From Arthrobacter sp. H-02-3 (GTDB lineage Bacteria > Actinomycetota > Actinomycetes > Actinomycetales > Micrococcaceae), in contig NZ_PYUI01000014.1 of the NCBI RefSeq assembly GCF_003097355.1, positions 1 to 64,000 of the forward strand: DNA of 64,000 nucleotides, given 5' to 3'. Of the stretch, positions 33,853 through 43,622 are shown one piece after another. The position numbers and the translations under genes were made by a program. Under the pieces are notes generated by a model, which had not been told where the DNA came from, ran no database searches, and saw only the letters and a list, made by a program, of their open reading frames with translations. Position 1 is the first letter of the stretch. The number at the start of each line of letters is the position of its first letter.

Positions 33853-35490
33853 ATGCCCAATAACCTCAAATCCGCGGACACTGTCATCGTTAATGCCAGG
33901 GTGCACACCCTCGATGCACGACAACCATCTGTTAGCACAATCGCCATCGCGAACGGCAGGATCCTCGCCTCTGGCGGCAACCATCTTCTTGGTGAGCACC
34001 GGGGTCCACGAACACGAGTGCACGATGCCAAGGGCCAAACCATCACGCCGGGACTCATCGACGGGCACATCCACCCCATCCAGGGTTCGGAAATCACGGT
34101 CGGCGTCGATTTCGGTCCAGTGTCAACGTTCGAGGGCTTCCTCGCCGTCCTGCGCACCGAAGCACTTCGAGTGCTTTCGGAGGATTCGAAGGGGTGGGTC
34201 CGCGGATGGAACCTTGATTACGGCGTCTTTGAAGGCAGGCGAATATCCGCTGACCTGATTGAGGAGTCGGTCTACGGCCTCCCGACGTACATTCTGCTCT
34301 TTGACCTTCACACCGCACTGGCGAGCAAAAAAGCTCTGAGACTGAGTGGCATCACGGGAGGTCGCCGGTTTTGCGACAATTCAGAGATAGTTGTTGACGA
34401 CGCCGGGAACCCCACCGGGGAATTGCGGGAAGCCACCGCCTACGACTTGGTTGGAGCCGTCGCGCCGGCTCTTTCTGCAGCGCAGGCCGTTGAGAGGGCC
34501 CGGGAGCTGATCTCCTGCTTGTCGAGAACCGGGATTACCTCAGGAACGATCATGGATGGTGACCTTGCTTCGCTCGATTTCATCGACGAGATCGATAGCA
34601 CCGGATCGGGGCTGCCGGTCAGGCTGGTTTCCGCACTCGAGCATCGGCCCGGCCTGACTGCTGAAGAAGCCCGGCCCTACTTCCTGTCAAGGGATCGACG
34701 GGGTCGCCGTTGGCGCGGGGGGCTCGTGAAACTCTTCCTGGATGGTGTTATCGATACGGGAACCGGCTGGCTCTATGAACCGGACACGTTGGGCGGCGGA
34801 CTGAGATCATTCTGGCCCGATCCGGCTGAGTATGCGGCAACCGTCAAACAATATGGCGACGCAGGATTTCAGATCGCGACGCACGCTATCGGTGATCGTG
34901 CCATTGGTGCTGCGATAGACGCATACGTCTCGGCCGGCGTGCGGTCCCGGCGGGGAGCCCCGCACCGGATTGAGCATCTGGAGTGCCTTGCGGACAGGGA
35001 CCTCGCACGCCTGTCCACGGCAGGAATCACCGCATCGATGCAGCCCCTGCACATGCAATGGCGAAAGCCGGACGGATCCGACTCATGGTCCAGCCGCCTG
35101 GGGGCCGAGCGATCCAAACGGGCCTGGAGGATCCGTGACGTCATAGATTCAGGTGCTCCCGTCGCGTTGGGCTCGGATTGGCCGGTGGCTCAATACGACG
35201 CACGCATCGGCATGGCATGGGCCCGCCTGCGTCGCATCCCGGGCCAGACCGATGCGCCTGTCTTTGAATCTTCACAAAGGTTGACGGCGCTCGAAGCGCT
35301 CAAGGGCTTCTCGGTCTGGGCCGCCGAGGCCCAAGGAGACTATGACCAGGGAACCATCCGGCCCGGGAACAAGGCCGATCTCGCGATATGGGCCGACGAT
35401 CCCCTTCTGGTTTCCGCCGACGACCTCATTGACCTCCCGATCGAATCGACCTGGGTGGATGGAGAAAGTGTCTTCAGCCGCCAAGAATAG
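33853..35490 (+). CDS. Amidohydrolase (YtcJ-like, amidohydrolase 3 family)
   Basis: A 545-aa metal-dependent hydrolase. The N-terminal beta-sandwich strand (TVIVNARVHTLD) leads into the barrel motif PGLIDGHIHP. Later, QIATHAIGDRA and HRIEHLE supply metal or catalytic His, and ALGSDWPV the Asp. AGGGGAAG precedes the ATG at 33853. YtcJ-type proteins hydrolyse N-acyl or cyclic amides. Located after the hydrolase and a hairpin, it may belong to the same pathway or be independently expressed. Confidence 0.85.
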   Translation: MPNNLKSADTVIVNARVHTLDARQPSVSTIAIANGRILASGGNHLLGEHRGPRTRVHDAKGQTITPGLIDGHIHPIQGSEITVGVDFGPVSTFEGFLAVLRTEALRVLSEDSKGWVRGWNLDYGVFEGRRISADLIEESVYGLPTYILLFDLHTALASKKALRLSGITGGRRFCDNSEIVVDDAGNPTGELREATAYDLVGAVAPALSAAQAVERARELISCLSRTGITSGTIMDGDLASLDFIDEIDSTGSGLPVRLVSALEHRPGLTAEEARPYFLSRDRRGRRWRGGLVKLFLDGVIDTGTGWLYEPDTLGGGLRSFWPDPAEYAATVKQYGDAGFQIATHAIGDRAIGAAIDAYVSAGVRSRRGAPHRIEHLECLADRDLARLSTAGITASMQPLHMQWRKPDGSDSWSSRLGAERSKRAWRIRDVIDSGAPVALGSDWPVAQYDARIGMAWARLRRIPGQTDAPVFESSQRLTALEALKGFSVWAAEAQGDYDQGTIRPGNKADLAIWADDPLLVSADDLIDLPIESTWVDGESVFSRQE

Positions 35491-36033
35491 GCCGACGCCA
35501 CCGCCCTATGGTGCCGCCAACAACCACTGACGGACCCTCTTTTTGCGCTCCATCCCAGCCCGACACCACAGGCGTTCACCCTGACCTGACAGGACGCGCT
35601 GCGAACCAATCCCTAACCTGCGCGGTACCGCAAGTCCCCACGGTTATGCCCGCCGCGGACTCAATGAGCTCCGCAGATCAGTGAGGTTGCCCTAGCGAGC
35701 CTTGAACCTCGCGCGCTCCTGGAAGAACAGCACGGGCTTGCCGTCCGAGTTGGCATAGGCGGGGCCCCAGAGAGCAGCTTCGGGGCCAGCGACGGTGCGA
35801 CCCCATGACGATCGCGTGAATGCGCTCAGCGTTTGTCTTGACAAACTTTCCCAGGTTGTCTCATCACAGTCGACCCAAACTGCTGAATCGAGCCGGATGG
35901 GGGCGATTGGCTGCTGTGGTTCTGGTGGTTTGCTTGCTGGTGATGGGCCGCTCACAGAGTGCGCCAAGGCAGCAAGTGTGTGGGAAATTTCTTTGTTCGA
36001 CAACGCCGGTTGGCGAGCGGATACTGAAGAACC
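35491..36033. other. Intergenic stretch with a possible minus-strand C-terminal fragment
   Basis: About 540 bp. On the minus strand a frame ending at 35692 reads ...GPEAALWGPAYANSDGKPVLFFQERARFKAR before its stop. This looks like a protein C-terminus, but I cannot name the family, and there is no start. The rest has nothing recognisable; the right part must contain the AfsR-like promoter. Confidence 0.35.
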
Positions 36034-39000
36034 ATGAAGCCTACCCAATGCGGGTTGCGCATCCAGCTTCTCGGCTCGTTCATCGTGTACGTCAACGGGA
36101 ACGCCGTCGAGAACAGCCACTGGCGGCTGCAGAAGGCAAAGGCCGTGGTGGCGATGCTGGCGCTGGCGCGTGGTCAGCGTGGCCGTCGCGAGCAGGTACT
36201 GGACCACCTGTGGCCTGACATGGAGCCGGTGGCCGCCGCACGGAATCTGCATCAGACCCTGTACGTCGCTCGCCGTACGCTCGCTGGGGCTGGAGCAGGC
36301 CGCGACGGGCTGCTCGCCATCCGCGGTGAAGTGGTCGTGCTGGATGACACGGGCCCGGTCGATGTCGATGTCCTGCAGTTTGAGCGTTCGGCCGTGGCAG
36401 CGTTGGCTACAGGTGTCGAGGCAAGCCTGCGCGATGCGGCCGACTTGTACAGTGGTGATCTTCTGCCGGATCTGCCGGATGCGGATTGGCTGACGACACG
36501 CCGCGATGAGCTCCGGGAAATCCATCGCGAGGTACTGGTGAAGCTGGCGTCCACGGTCGCGCAGCGCGCACCGGAGGAAGCGTTGGTCATCCTCACCCAT
36601 GTCCTCGAATCCGATCCCCTCCACGAGGGAGCCGTGCGCGCGCAGATGGTGGTGCTGGCTGGAATGGGCCGGCGGTCGGAAGCATTGGCACGATATGAGC
36701 GGCTGGTCGACGAACTCCTCGACGCGTTCGGGACCGACCCGGACACCCGGACAATGGGACTGTTTCGCGAGTTGTTGACCGGCTCGCCGCCCGAGGAGCG
36801 CCTCCACCAGCCCGCCGGCGTGACCGGCGAAGACGATGCCATCGGTTATCTGCCATCCCCGTTGACAAGCTTCATCGGGCGCGAGCGTGAGCTCGTTGAC
36901 GTCGAGCGGCTGATGGGCCATGCTCGCCTGCTCACCCTCACCGGGGCAGGCGGCAGCGGCAAGACCAGGCTGGCCTTGGAGGCCGCGAAGACAGTTCGTC
37001 CTGAGTACGTGGATGGAGTCTGGTTCGTCGACCTCGCGGCCGTTGGGGAGTCGCTGCTGGTGGCCGATGCCGTAGCCGAGGTCCTCGGGTTGGATTCCGG
37101 CGCGGCACCAAGCCGCGTGCAAGCGCTGGTCGACCAACTGCGGCGACGCTCGCTGCTCCTCGTGCTGGACAACTGCGAACACCTGCTCGCGGCCTGTGCG
37201 CAACTCGTCGTCGTGCTGCTTGACGGATGCCCTGGGGTTAAAGTGCTGGCCACCAGCCGGGAGCCACTCCATGCCGACGGGGAGTACACCTACCGGGTGC
37301 CGTCATTGCCCCTGCCCTCGGCCATGCGGACCGACGCTCTCGACCTGGCCGTGCTGGGCCGTCTGCCCTCTGTCCGGCTTTTCGTTGAGCGGGCAGCGCA
37401 GGTCCGGCCGGGTTTCGCGCTCGATGCCGACAATGCGCAGGGGGTGACAGAGTTGTGCCGACGGCTCGACGGGATGCCGCTGGCCCTGGAATTGGCCGCG
37501 GCCAGAACCGCCGTACTCGAACCCGCCGAGATCGTCCAGAGATTGGGCGATGCTTTGTCCATGCTCGGCGGGGGAACCAGCGGCGTCACGCGGCACCAGA
37601 CGCTGCGTGGCACCTTGGAATGGAGCCACGAACTGCTCACCAAACCGGAGCAGGTTCTGCTGCGCCGGCTGTCTGTGTTCGCGGGTGGTTTCACCCTCGA
37701 CGCTGTGGTATCGGTCTGCGCTGACGCGCCCCTCCAGCAAATCGAACTGCTCGACCTGTTGGCCAAGTTGGTGGACAAGTCTTTGGTGGTCGCGGAAAGG
37801 AGGGGCGCCGGGACCCGATACCGGCAATTGGAGACGGTCCGCCAGTTTGGCCACGAGAATCTCGATCATGCAGGTGAGGCCGCTCAACTGGCGGCTGCGC
37901 ATTGCGCCTACTTCCTTGCCGTCGCCGAATCCCACAATCCCGAACGGGCCACCGGGGTGGTCATCGAACAGCCGAAGGTGCTCGACCGCGAGCACGACAA
38001 CCTGCGCGCTGCGTTGCGCTGGTCATGCGCCCACGAGCCCGAGACCGCGCTCCGGCTCGCCGCCAGCCTGTGGCGGTTCTGGTTCGTCCGCGGTCACGCG
38101 GTCGAGGGAGCACGGTGGGTCGAGCGTGCCTTGGCGGTGGCTCCCGACTCGACCCGGCCTCGGGCGGCCGCTCTGATCGGCCTGACCGGGCTGGACAGCC
38201 GGCAGGGCCGCAGCGATCGGCATCGGGCGCTCGGCGCGGAGGCCCTGGCAATTATGCGGGAGATCGGCAACCCCGACGAGGTGGCGATGGCCCGGCTCAT
38301 TGAGACCTCGCTCGCCTGGAGCACTTTCGACCTGGACGAGGCCGAACAGCTGGCAGCCGACGTCCACACCGAGGCAGTCGAGGGTGGCAGACCCGAACAT
38401 GCCGCTGCCAGCAGTTGGCTGCTCGGCCAGTGCGCGTTGTCCCGGGAGGACGGACCACTCGCAGCCCGTCACCTAAACACCTGCCTGAGCGAACTCGCAC
38501 AGTCTGAGACCAGCACTCCACCCTTCCTGCCGGTGATCACGCCCAGCCTGCAACTGGTCCCGATCGCCGGACGGTTGGTCCCCTGCGTCGAGGAGACCCT
38601 GCTGTTGGGCCGGCGGGTTGGCGTCATCCAAGCCAAAGGCTACGTGCTGTCCGCGATCGGCTACGCGGCCAGGCTTTCGATGGACACGCAGTCTGCGATA
38701 TCCGTCATCACCGATGCAGCCGAACATTTCGCCGAGTTAGGAGATGACCTGGCTAAGGCGCAAACACTTCACCAACTTGGCTGCATTCTGCGCGACTGTG
38801 GCGACCACAGCGCGGCCGATGAGGCCCTGTCCTTGGCGCGGGAGCTTCGGCTCGGCCTGGGCGACCGGCGCGGCGAGCTGCTGACGGAGATTAATATCGC
38901 CCTGCTCCGCGCCATGGGTGGTGATATCGCCCGCGGCCTGACAGACGCTCGGCGTTGCCTTTCGGGGTTCGAGTCCGCGGGAGATCAGGTGGGGATGGGC

Positions 39001-39300
39001 GCCACGCTGACCATTCTCGGTGCCGCCGAACTGATCTCCGGGGAGGTCCGGGCAGCGCGGGAAATGTACAGGCTGGCAGCGGAAAGGCTCGACCCGTGGC
39101 GGCGACACACTGGCTGGCAACGGTTGATGGTGGCAGAGCTATCCAACGAGCTCGGCGACCCGCATCGGGCGGCCCGCGAAATTGACAGGGCTGGAGCGAT
39201 TTTCGACCGAACGAGATGCGTCATAGCCGGTCAGCGGCTGGCCGCACTGCGAAGGCGGGGCCCGGATGATGATGTTGAGACGGCGTTGAGTTCTCGTTGA
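36034..39300 (+). CDS. AfsR/SARP-type regulator: DNA-binding, BTAD, NTPase and TPR domains
   Basis: A 1088-aa regulator. Residues 1-95 form an OmpR-like winged helix (LLGSFIVYVNGNAVENSHWRLQKAKAVVAMLALARG). Residues ~100-245 are the BTAD bacterial activation domain. A P-loop NTPase (AP-ATPase/NB-ARC-like) has Walker A GAGGSGKT near residue 305 and VLDNCEHLL as a Walker B-like segment. The C-terminal ~400 aa form TPR-like helices. Such proteins activate secondary-metabolism or oxidoreductase genes on NTP-dependent signalling. The flavin oxidase starts 75 bp downstream and is the likely target. Weak ribosome site. Confidence 0.85.
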   Translation: MKPTQCGLRIQLLGSFIVYVNGNAVENSHWRLQKAKAVVAMLALARGQRGRREQVLDHLWPDMEPVAAARNLHQTLYVARRTLAGAGAGRDGLLAIRGEVVVLDDTGPVDVDVLQFERSAVAALATGVEASLRDAADLYSGDLLPDLPDADWLTTRRDELREIHREVLVKLASTVAQRAPEEALVILTHVLESDPLHEGAVRAQMVVLAGMGRRSEALARYERLVDELLDAFGTDPDTRTMGLFRELLTGSPPEERLHQPAGVTGEDDAIGYLPSPLTSFIGRERELVDVERLMGHARLLTLTGAGGSGKTRLALEAAKTVRPEYVDGVWFVDLAAVGESLLVADAVAEVLGLDSGAAPSRVQALVDQLRRRSLLLVLDNCEHLLAACAQLVVVLLDGCPGVKVLATSREPLHADGEYTYRVPSLPLPSAMRTDALDLAVLGRLPSVRLFVERAAQVRPGFALDADNAQGVTELCRRLDGMPLALELAAARTAVLEPAEIVQRLGDALSMLGGGTSGVTRHQTLRGTLEWSHELLTKPEQVLLRRLSVFAGGFTLDAVVSVCADAPLQQIELLDLLAKLVDKSLVVAERRGAGTRYRQLETVRQFGHENLDHAGEAAQLAAAHCAYFLAVAESHNPERATGVVIEQPKVLDREHDNLRAALRWSCAHEPETALRLAASLWRFWFVRGHAVEGARWVERALAVAPDSTRPRAAALIGLTGLDSRQGRSDRHRALGAEALAIMREIGNPDEVAMARLIETSLAWSTFDLDEAEQLAADVHTEAVEGGRPEHAAASSWLLGQCALSREDGPLAARHLNTCLSELAQSETSTPPFLPVITPSLQLVPIAGRLVPCVEETLLLGRRVGVIQAKGYVLSAIGYAARLSMDTQSAISVITDAAEHFAELGDDLAKAQTLHQLGCILRDCGDHSAADEALSLARELRLGLGDRRGELLTEINIALLRAMGGDIARGLTDARRCLSGFESAGDQVGMGATLTILGAAELISGEVRAAREMYRLAAERLDPWRRHTGWQRLMVAELSNELGDPHRAAREIDRAGAIFDRTRCVIAGQRLAALRRRGPDDDVETALSSR

Positions 39301-39375
39301 GGACGGTTCACTAGCGTTATTCCTGGATCTGGCAAATGGATCTGACAAACCAACAGCAATCAGGAGGAACGCATC

Positions 39376-40782
39376 GTGACAACGACGCAGACTGGGCCGA
39401 CCCGCATCGGCGAGGCCACCATCGCCGAGTTCGCCGCCGGCCTGCGCGGCAAGGTCGTCCGGCCAGGGGACGCGGACTACGACCGCGAACGCAGCATCTG
39501 GAACGGGGCGCACGACCGCCGCCCGACGCTCATCGCACGCTGTGCGGGTGTGGCAGATGTGATCCGCACGGTCGATCTCGCGCGCAGCGAGGGGTTGCCG
39601 TTGTCGGTTCGCGGCGGTGGCCATTCGATCCCCGGGTTTTCCACCGTCGACGACGGTATCGTGCTGGACCTTTCGCTGATGAAGGGGGTCCAGGTAGACC
39701 CTGCCCGCCGCCGCGTGGCGGCACAGGCAGGGTGTACCTGGAAAGACGTGGATGCAGAGACCCAGCAATTCGGGCTTGCGGTGACCGGTGGCCTGGTGTC
39801 CTCGACCGGCATCGCCGGCTTCACCACCGGCGGCGGCATCGGCTGGCTCGTGCGCAAGCACGGGCTGGCCAGCGACAACATGGTCGGCGCCGACGTCGTC
39901 ACCGCTGACGGGCAGTTTATTCACGCCAGTGCCGACGAGCACCCCGATTTGTTCTGGGGACTGCGCGGCGGCGGCGGCAATTTCGGTGTGGTGACGTCCT
40001 TCGACTATCAATTGCACGAAGTGGGGCCCATCGTCCTTTCCGGCCTGGTTTTCTACCCCGCAGAAGAAGCGGAGCAGGTGTTGCACGGCTATCGGGCGGC
40101 CTGCGCGGCGGCCCCCGATGAGCTGACCACGCTGGTCAACATGACCACGGCACCGCCGGTCCCGTTCCTGCCAGAATCGGTGCACGGCAAGCCAGTCATC
40201 GCTGTGGGAGGGTGCTGGTCCGGCGATCTCGATGCCGGCGAGGCCGCCACCGCGCCCTTCCGGTCATTGGGCACGGTCATCGCCGATGTGTTCGGGGCCA
40301 ACCCGTACGCGGGGTGGCAACAGGCGCTCGATCCGCTGTACCCGCGGGGCGTGCACAACTATTTCCGCTCGGCATTTCTTCGCGCCGCCGACGACGCGTC
40401 CGTGCGCGTGCTGTTGGACTCGTTTGCCGCATTTCCCAACGCCATGACGGAGATTCACCTGCACCACCTTGGCGGCGCGGTCGGCCGGGTTCCGGCCGAA
40501 GCAACGGCCTTTGCACTCCGCGACCAGGAATTCGTCATCAATGTTATTGCGCGCACGCCGACGGCGGAAGGCTTCGCGGATGTCGTCGAATGGGCCCGGG
40601 GTGTGACGTCCGCGCTCGGTCCGGATGTGGCGGCCTACGTGAATTTCACAGGTGAAGCGAATACGGCGCTCGTCCGGGCGTCGTACCCGGCGGACACATA
40701 CCGGCGGCTCGTGGAACTGAAGAACGAATACGACCCCACCAATCTATTCCGGTTGAACCAGAACATCGCCCCCACGGTGTGA
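39376..40782 (+). CDS. FAD-linked oxidoreductase (berberine-bridge-enzyme-like)
   Basis: A 468-aa flavoprotein. The PF01565 FAD domain includes RGGGHS with His83, the covalent-flavin histidine. The second covalent-site Cys is not in its usual context, so monocovalent FAD is likely. The C-terminal BBE signature reads NEYDPTNLFRLNQNI. CAGGAGG is before the GTG start at 39376. Substrates of relatives range from sugars to alkaloids and polyketide intermediates. The AfsR-like regulator 75 bp upstream is probably co-transcribed or controls it. Confidence 0.86.
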   Translation: MTTTQTGPTRIGEATIAEFAAGLRGKVVRPGDADYDRERSIWNGAHDRRPTLIARCAGVADVIRTVDLARSEGLPLSVRGGGHSIPGFSTVDDGIVLDLSLMKGVQVDPARRRVAAQAGCTWKDVDAETQQFGLAVTGGLVSSTGIAGFTTGGGIGWLVRKHGLASDNMVGADVVTADGQFIHASADEHPDLFWGLRGGGGNFGVVTSFDYQLHEVGPIVLSGLVFYPAEEAEQVLHGYRAACAAAPDELTTLVNMTTAPPVPFLPESVHGKPVIAVGGCWSGDLDAGEAATAPFRSLGTVIADVFGANPYAGWQQALDPLYPRGVHNYFRSAFLRAADDASVRVLLDSFAAFPNAMTEIHLHHLGGAVGRVPAEATAFALRDQEFVINVIARTPTAEGFADVVEWARGVTSALGPDVAAYVNFTGEANTALVRASYPADTYRRLVELKNEYDPTNLFRLNQNIAPTV

Positions 40783-41209
40783 CAGCACTGCCTGCGTGAG
40801 ACGTGGATGATCGACCGAGGATCGGGAAGCAACCTGACAACCCGCGCCAGAGGCACCTCGCTTCCCCCGGGCAACTGACCGGTAACGCCGCCGTAGCGGA
40901 GGTCTTGTTATCGCTCAATTTCTCAATCATCAAAAGGTGCCAATTTCACCAACATTGACACGGCGGATGGGCCCGCGGCACCCAGCAAACCCCTAACCTG
41001 AAGTTGCGTGAGTTGAGGCAGGAAGATCCCCGGGTTTCCGGGGATCTTCCTGCCGGTCTCGTGGGAAGCAGGCAAGGAGCGAGCCACAAGGCAGCAACGG
41101 CAGGTAACTCACTCCGGTCTGGACAACGTGCGCGCCGCCCGGTCGTTATGCGGGCGATGTTTGGGAGCCTCGCAAACGCTATGCGGGTTCCCACAAATAG
41201 CTGGCCGGC
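40783..41209. other. Convergent intergenic region
   Basis: About 430 bp without a supported gene; the only structure seen is the 17-bp hairpin at 41017-41054. Confidence 0.45.
41017..41054. terminator. 17-bp perfect hairpin (bidirectional terminator candidate)
   Basis: GGCAGGAAGATCCCCGG pairs perfectly with its complement around a GTTT loop. It lies between the flavin oxidase (ends 40782) and convergent ppk2 (ends 41210). There is no poly-U, but the stability and position suit a shared terminator. Confidence 0.55.
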
Positions 41210-42142
41210 TCAGTCGCCGACGGCCTCGCGGCCGCGTCGCACGATGAGCGGGTCGGCGTCGTGGACCACCGAGGTGTCTTTGCCGTCGTAGTCGAACTGG
41301 TTGAGGAAGAAGCGCATGGCGTTGATCCGCCCCCGCTTCTTGTCGTTGGACTTGATCGTGATCCACGGAGCATGGTCCGTGTCGGTGCGCAGGAACGTCT
41401 CCTGCTTGGCCGCCGTGTACTCCTCCCACCGGTCCAGAGAAGCCAGGTCCATCGGCGAGAGCTTCCAGCGCCGCACGGGATCGATCTGCCGGATCGCGAA
41501 GCGGGTGCGCTGCTCATGCCGGGTCACCGAGAACCAGAACTTGGTCAGGTGAATGCCGGAGTCCACCAGCATCCTCTCGAAGAGAGGTGCCTGAACCATG
41601 AACGTCTCGTACTCCTCTTCCGAGCAGAATGCCATGACCCGTTCGACATTCGCCCGGTTGTACCAGGAGCGGTCAAACATCACGATCTCCCCCGCCGAGG
41701 GCAGGTGCTGGATGTAGCGCTGGAAATACCACTGGCCCTGTTCACGGTCGGAGGGTTTGGCCAGCGCCACCGCCCGGGCCGAGCGGGGATTCAAGTGCTC
41801 GGTGAAGCGCTTGATCGTTCCGCCCTTGCCGGCCGCATCCCGGCCCTCGAAGACGATCACATGCCGGTGCTCCTGGTCCTGGCCCCAGTACTGGAATTTC
41901 AGCAGCTCAACCTGCAGCCGGTATTTCTCCAGCTCGTAGTCCTCACGGGACATCCGTTCCTCGTAAGGGTAGCCCTCCCGCCACGTCTCCACGGCCGAAC
42001 CGCCGGGATCGATCAGTTCCGGGTCCTCGCCCTGTCCGCCGCGCACCGAGTAACCGAGCTCAACGAGATGGTCTATGGCGTGGCGCAGATTGTCCCTGAC
42101 CCACGATTGGTCCCCTGGTGTCCACTGCGCGGCCTGCGACAT
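41210..42142 (-). CDS. ppk2: Polyphosphate kinase 2
   Basis: A 310-aa PPK2 enzyme that phosphorylates nucleotides using polyphosphate, or makes polyphosphate. Walker A is FEGRDAAGKGGTIKR and Walker B EIVMFDRSWYNRANVERVM; the lid region RRWKLSPMDLASLDRWEEYT is intact. The start is ATG 42142, or alternatively an internal ATG, with AAGGAGA before it. Length and motifs match the PPK2 class I to III core. It is monocistronic and links to energy and stress phosphate storage. Confidence 0.93.
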   Translation of the reverse strand: MSQAAQWTPGDQSWVRDNLRHAIDHLVELGYSVRGGQGEDPELIDPGGSAVETWREGYPYEERMSREDYELEKYRLQVELLKFQYWGQDQEHRHVIVFEGRDAAGKGGTIKRFTEHLNPRSARAVALAKPSDREQGQWYFQRYIQHLPSAGEIVMFDRSWYNRANVERVMAFCSEEEYETFMVQAPLFERMLVDSGIHLTKFWFSVTRHEQRTRFAIRQIDPVRRWKLSPMDLASLDRWEEYTAAKQETFLRTDTDHAPWITIKSNDKKRGRINAMRFFLNQFDYDGKDTSVVHDADPLIVRRGREAVGD

Positions 42143-42943
42143 CCGGCTCTCCTTCCGGTCTCGACCAACCGTGACGGCATTCTAACAGGGCGACCCGTCG
42201 AGCCGAAGGACACCGCCGGAACACCTTGTCTTCGGTTTGCGCAGAGAACACCGCGTGATGCCGGCGACTTGTCCGCGGAGGCAACCCGCACGGCAAACGG
42301 GCACGCCGTTCCCGGCACCGTGTCCGGAAGGGATGCCAGCGAGGGCCGGCGCCTCCTGCGCCCCTGGAAGCCATGGCGAGGCGGATCGTCTGGTAGCCGC
42401 CAGGGCCGCGGTCCACGGTTCAGCGATCAGCATCATCCCGTCAAACACCGGGTCGGCGTCAATCAAACTCGAAGAACGCCGACAGCATGTCGACCCTTTC
42501 CGAGGCTCGGGCCGTCCGACGCCGGGAATCACCGACGACGGCGACCGGAGCCCTGACTTCCGGTCAATCGCGCCGCCCAGCACCATTGATACCCACGGCT
42601 GAGGATGCGCCAGAGCATTCCCATGGCCGATTCGGCCATGACCGTCAAGAACAAGACGCAACAACCCGATCCGCGGGCCAGGGTGCGCACAATGTACACA
42701 CCCTAATTTCGCCGTCCCAACTCCCCTCCACCCGACTACCGCCCCCACATCGCAGGGGCGCCGCTTGCCTTTTAGTACCGACAAAAATCGGCTGTCTGGA
42801 AGTAGGCATGATCGCCCTGCGTGTGGGCATGCGCCAGCACTGTTGCGCCCCACCTCAGGGATGGTGTTGTTATCCAAGTCACATTGCGTCTATCGTTGTC
42901 GGGGGCCACAGCGTGGTGGCCCCGATTTAGAGCGGAGAACTTT
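42143..42943. other. Gene-free stretch with dispersed repeat copy B
   Basis: About 800 bp between divergent ppk2 and the STAS-like gene. The long open frames on both strands lack homology and start signals. It contains repeat copy B (42513-42615) and a single copy of the CAATGTACACACCCT end motif at 42690-42704. Confidence 0.45.
42513..42615. repeat. Dispersed intergenic repeat, copy B
   Basis: Exact matches to copy A at 23445: 18 bases (42513-42530) and 15 bases (42534-42548) with a 3-bp spacer, then GCGCCAGAG at 42607. The distance to the latter is 94 bp here versus 81 bp in copy A, indicating indels between copies. Confidence 0.55.
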
Positions 42944-43270
42944 GTGAACGAGAAGCTTCGGGTGCTGGTCCGCGTGGACCTCGACGGCGCCAAGGCCCAC
43001 GTCAGGGTCCAGGGCCACGTGACGGTTCAGAGCGTCCATGGCCTGTATGACGTGGTCAAGCGCGCCAGCTCACTCGCCTCCGGACTGGCGCTGGAACTCG
43101 ACGTGACCCGTGCACAAATTGAACCCGACGCCATGGGAGAGCTTCACGCGTGCGCAAAGTCGCATCACCTGCCGGTGCACGTCGACCCGCTTCAGCAGGA
43201 CTATCGGATCAGCATCCTGACGCCGGACCACGCGACGTCCGCGGCCCCATCACTAGCCCTGGCAGCCTGA
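42944..43270 (+). CDS. Small STAS-like protein
   Basis: A 108-aa soluble protein, VNEKLRVLVRVDLDGAKAHVRVQGHVT. The pattern of strand, VQG turn, helix (HGLYDVVKRASSLASG), LALELDVTRAQIEPDAMGEL strand and helix resembles STAS anti-sigma-antagonist domains, though the phosphorylatable Ser after D-x-S is not evident. GTG 42944 is chosen because CGGAGAAC lies just upstream. No anti-sigma or sigma gene is adjacent. The assignment is tentative. Confidence 0.6.
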   Translation: MNEKLRVLVRVDLDGAKAHVRVQGHVTVQSVHGLYDVVKRASSLASGLALELDVTRAQIEPDAMGELHACAKSHHLPVHVDPLQQDYRISILTPDHATSAAPSLALAA

Positions 43271-43622
43271 CAAGCCCGCACCAGCTGCCGCAACAAGCCC
43301 CGCGGTAGCTCACAACCCGGTTCCGCGGGCCTGAATCCTCCACGCACGCAGCGCGCCTATCGCTAGCATGCGACGTGAGCAACGGGACGATACGCCTACA
43401 GATCGTCGCCGCCGCGCAGGAGATACAAAGACCCTAAATCAATGCGTCTCCCGATAAATACGTGGGATACGCACGAACGCTTGACTGACGTCGTGACATG
43501 AGCCCTTGCGGAGTCAGACTCGAGTGGCCACCTGGTACCGATATCCACCGCAGGGCAAGGAATTCTGGAACCACGACCGGCGCCAGCCGCCAGGGCGGTG
43601 CTCGCCGAAGCACCTCGACAGA
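43271..43622. other. Gene-free stretch
   Basis: About 350 bp after the STAS-like gene with no recognisable gene or structure. Confidence 0.4.

Noticed and set aside
35692..37272. A 526-codon minus-strand frame overlapping the AfsR-like gene
   Set aside because: It is antisense to strongly recognised SARP and NTPase domains; only its last ~40 residues lie in intergenic DNA and could be a remnant.
42182..42877. A 231-codon minus-strand frame
   Set aside because: No start signal or homology; it covers the dispersed repeat and is not conserved in copy A.
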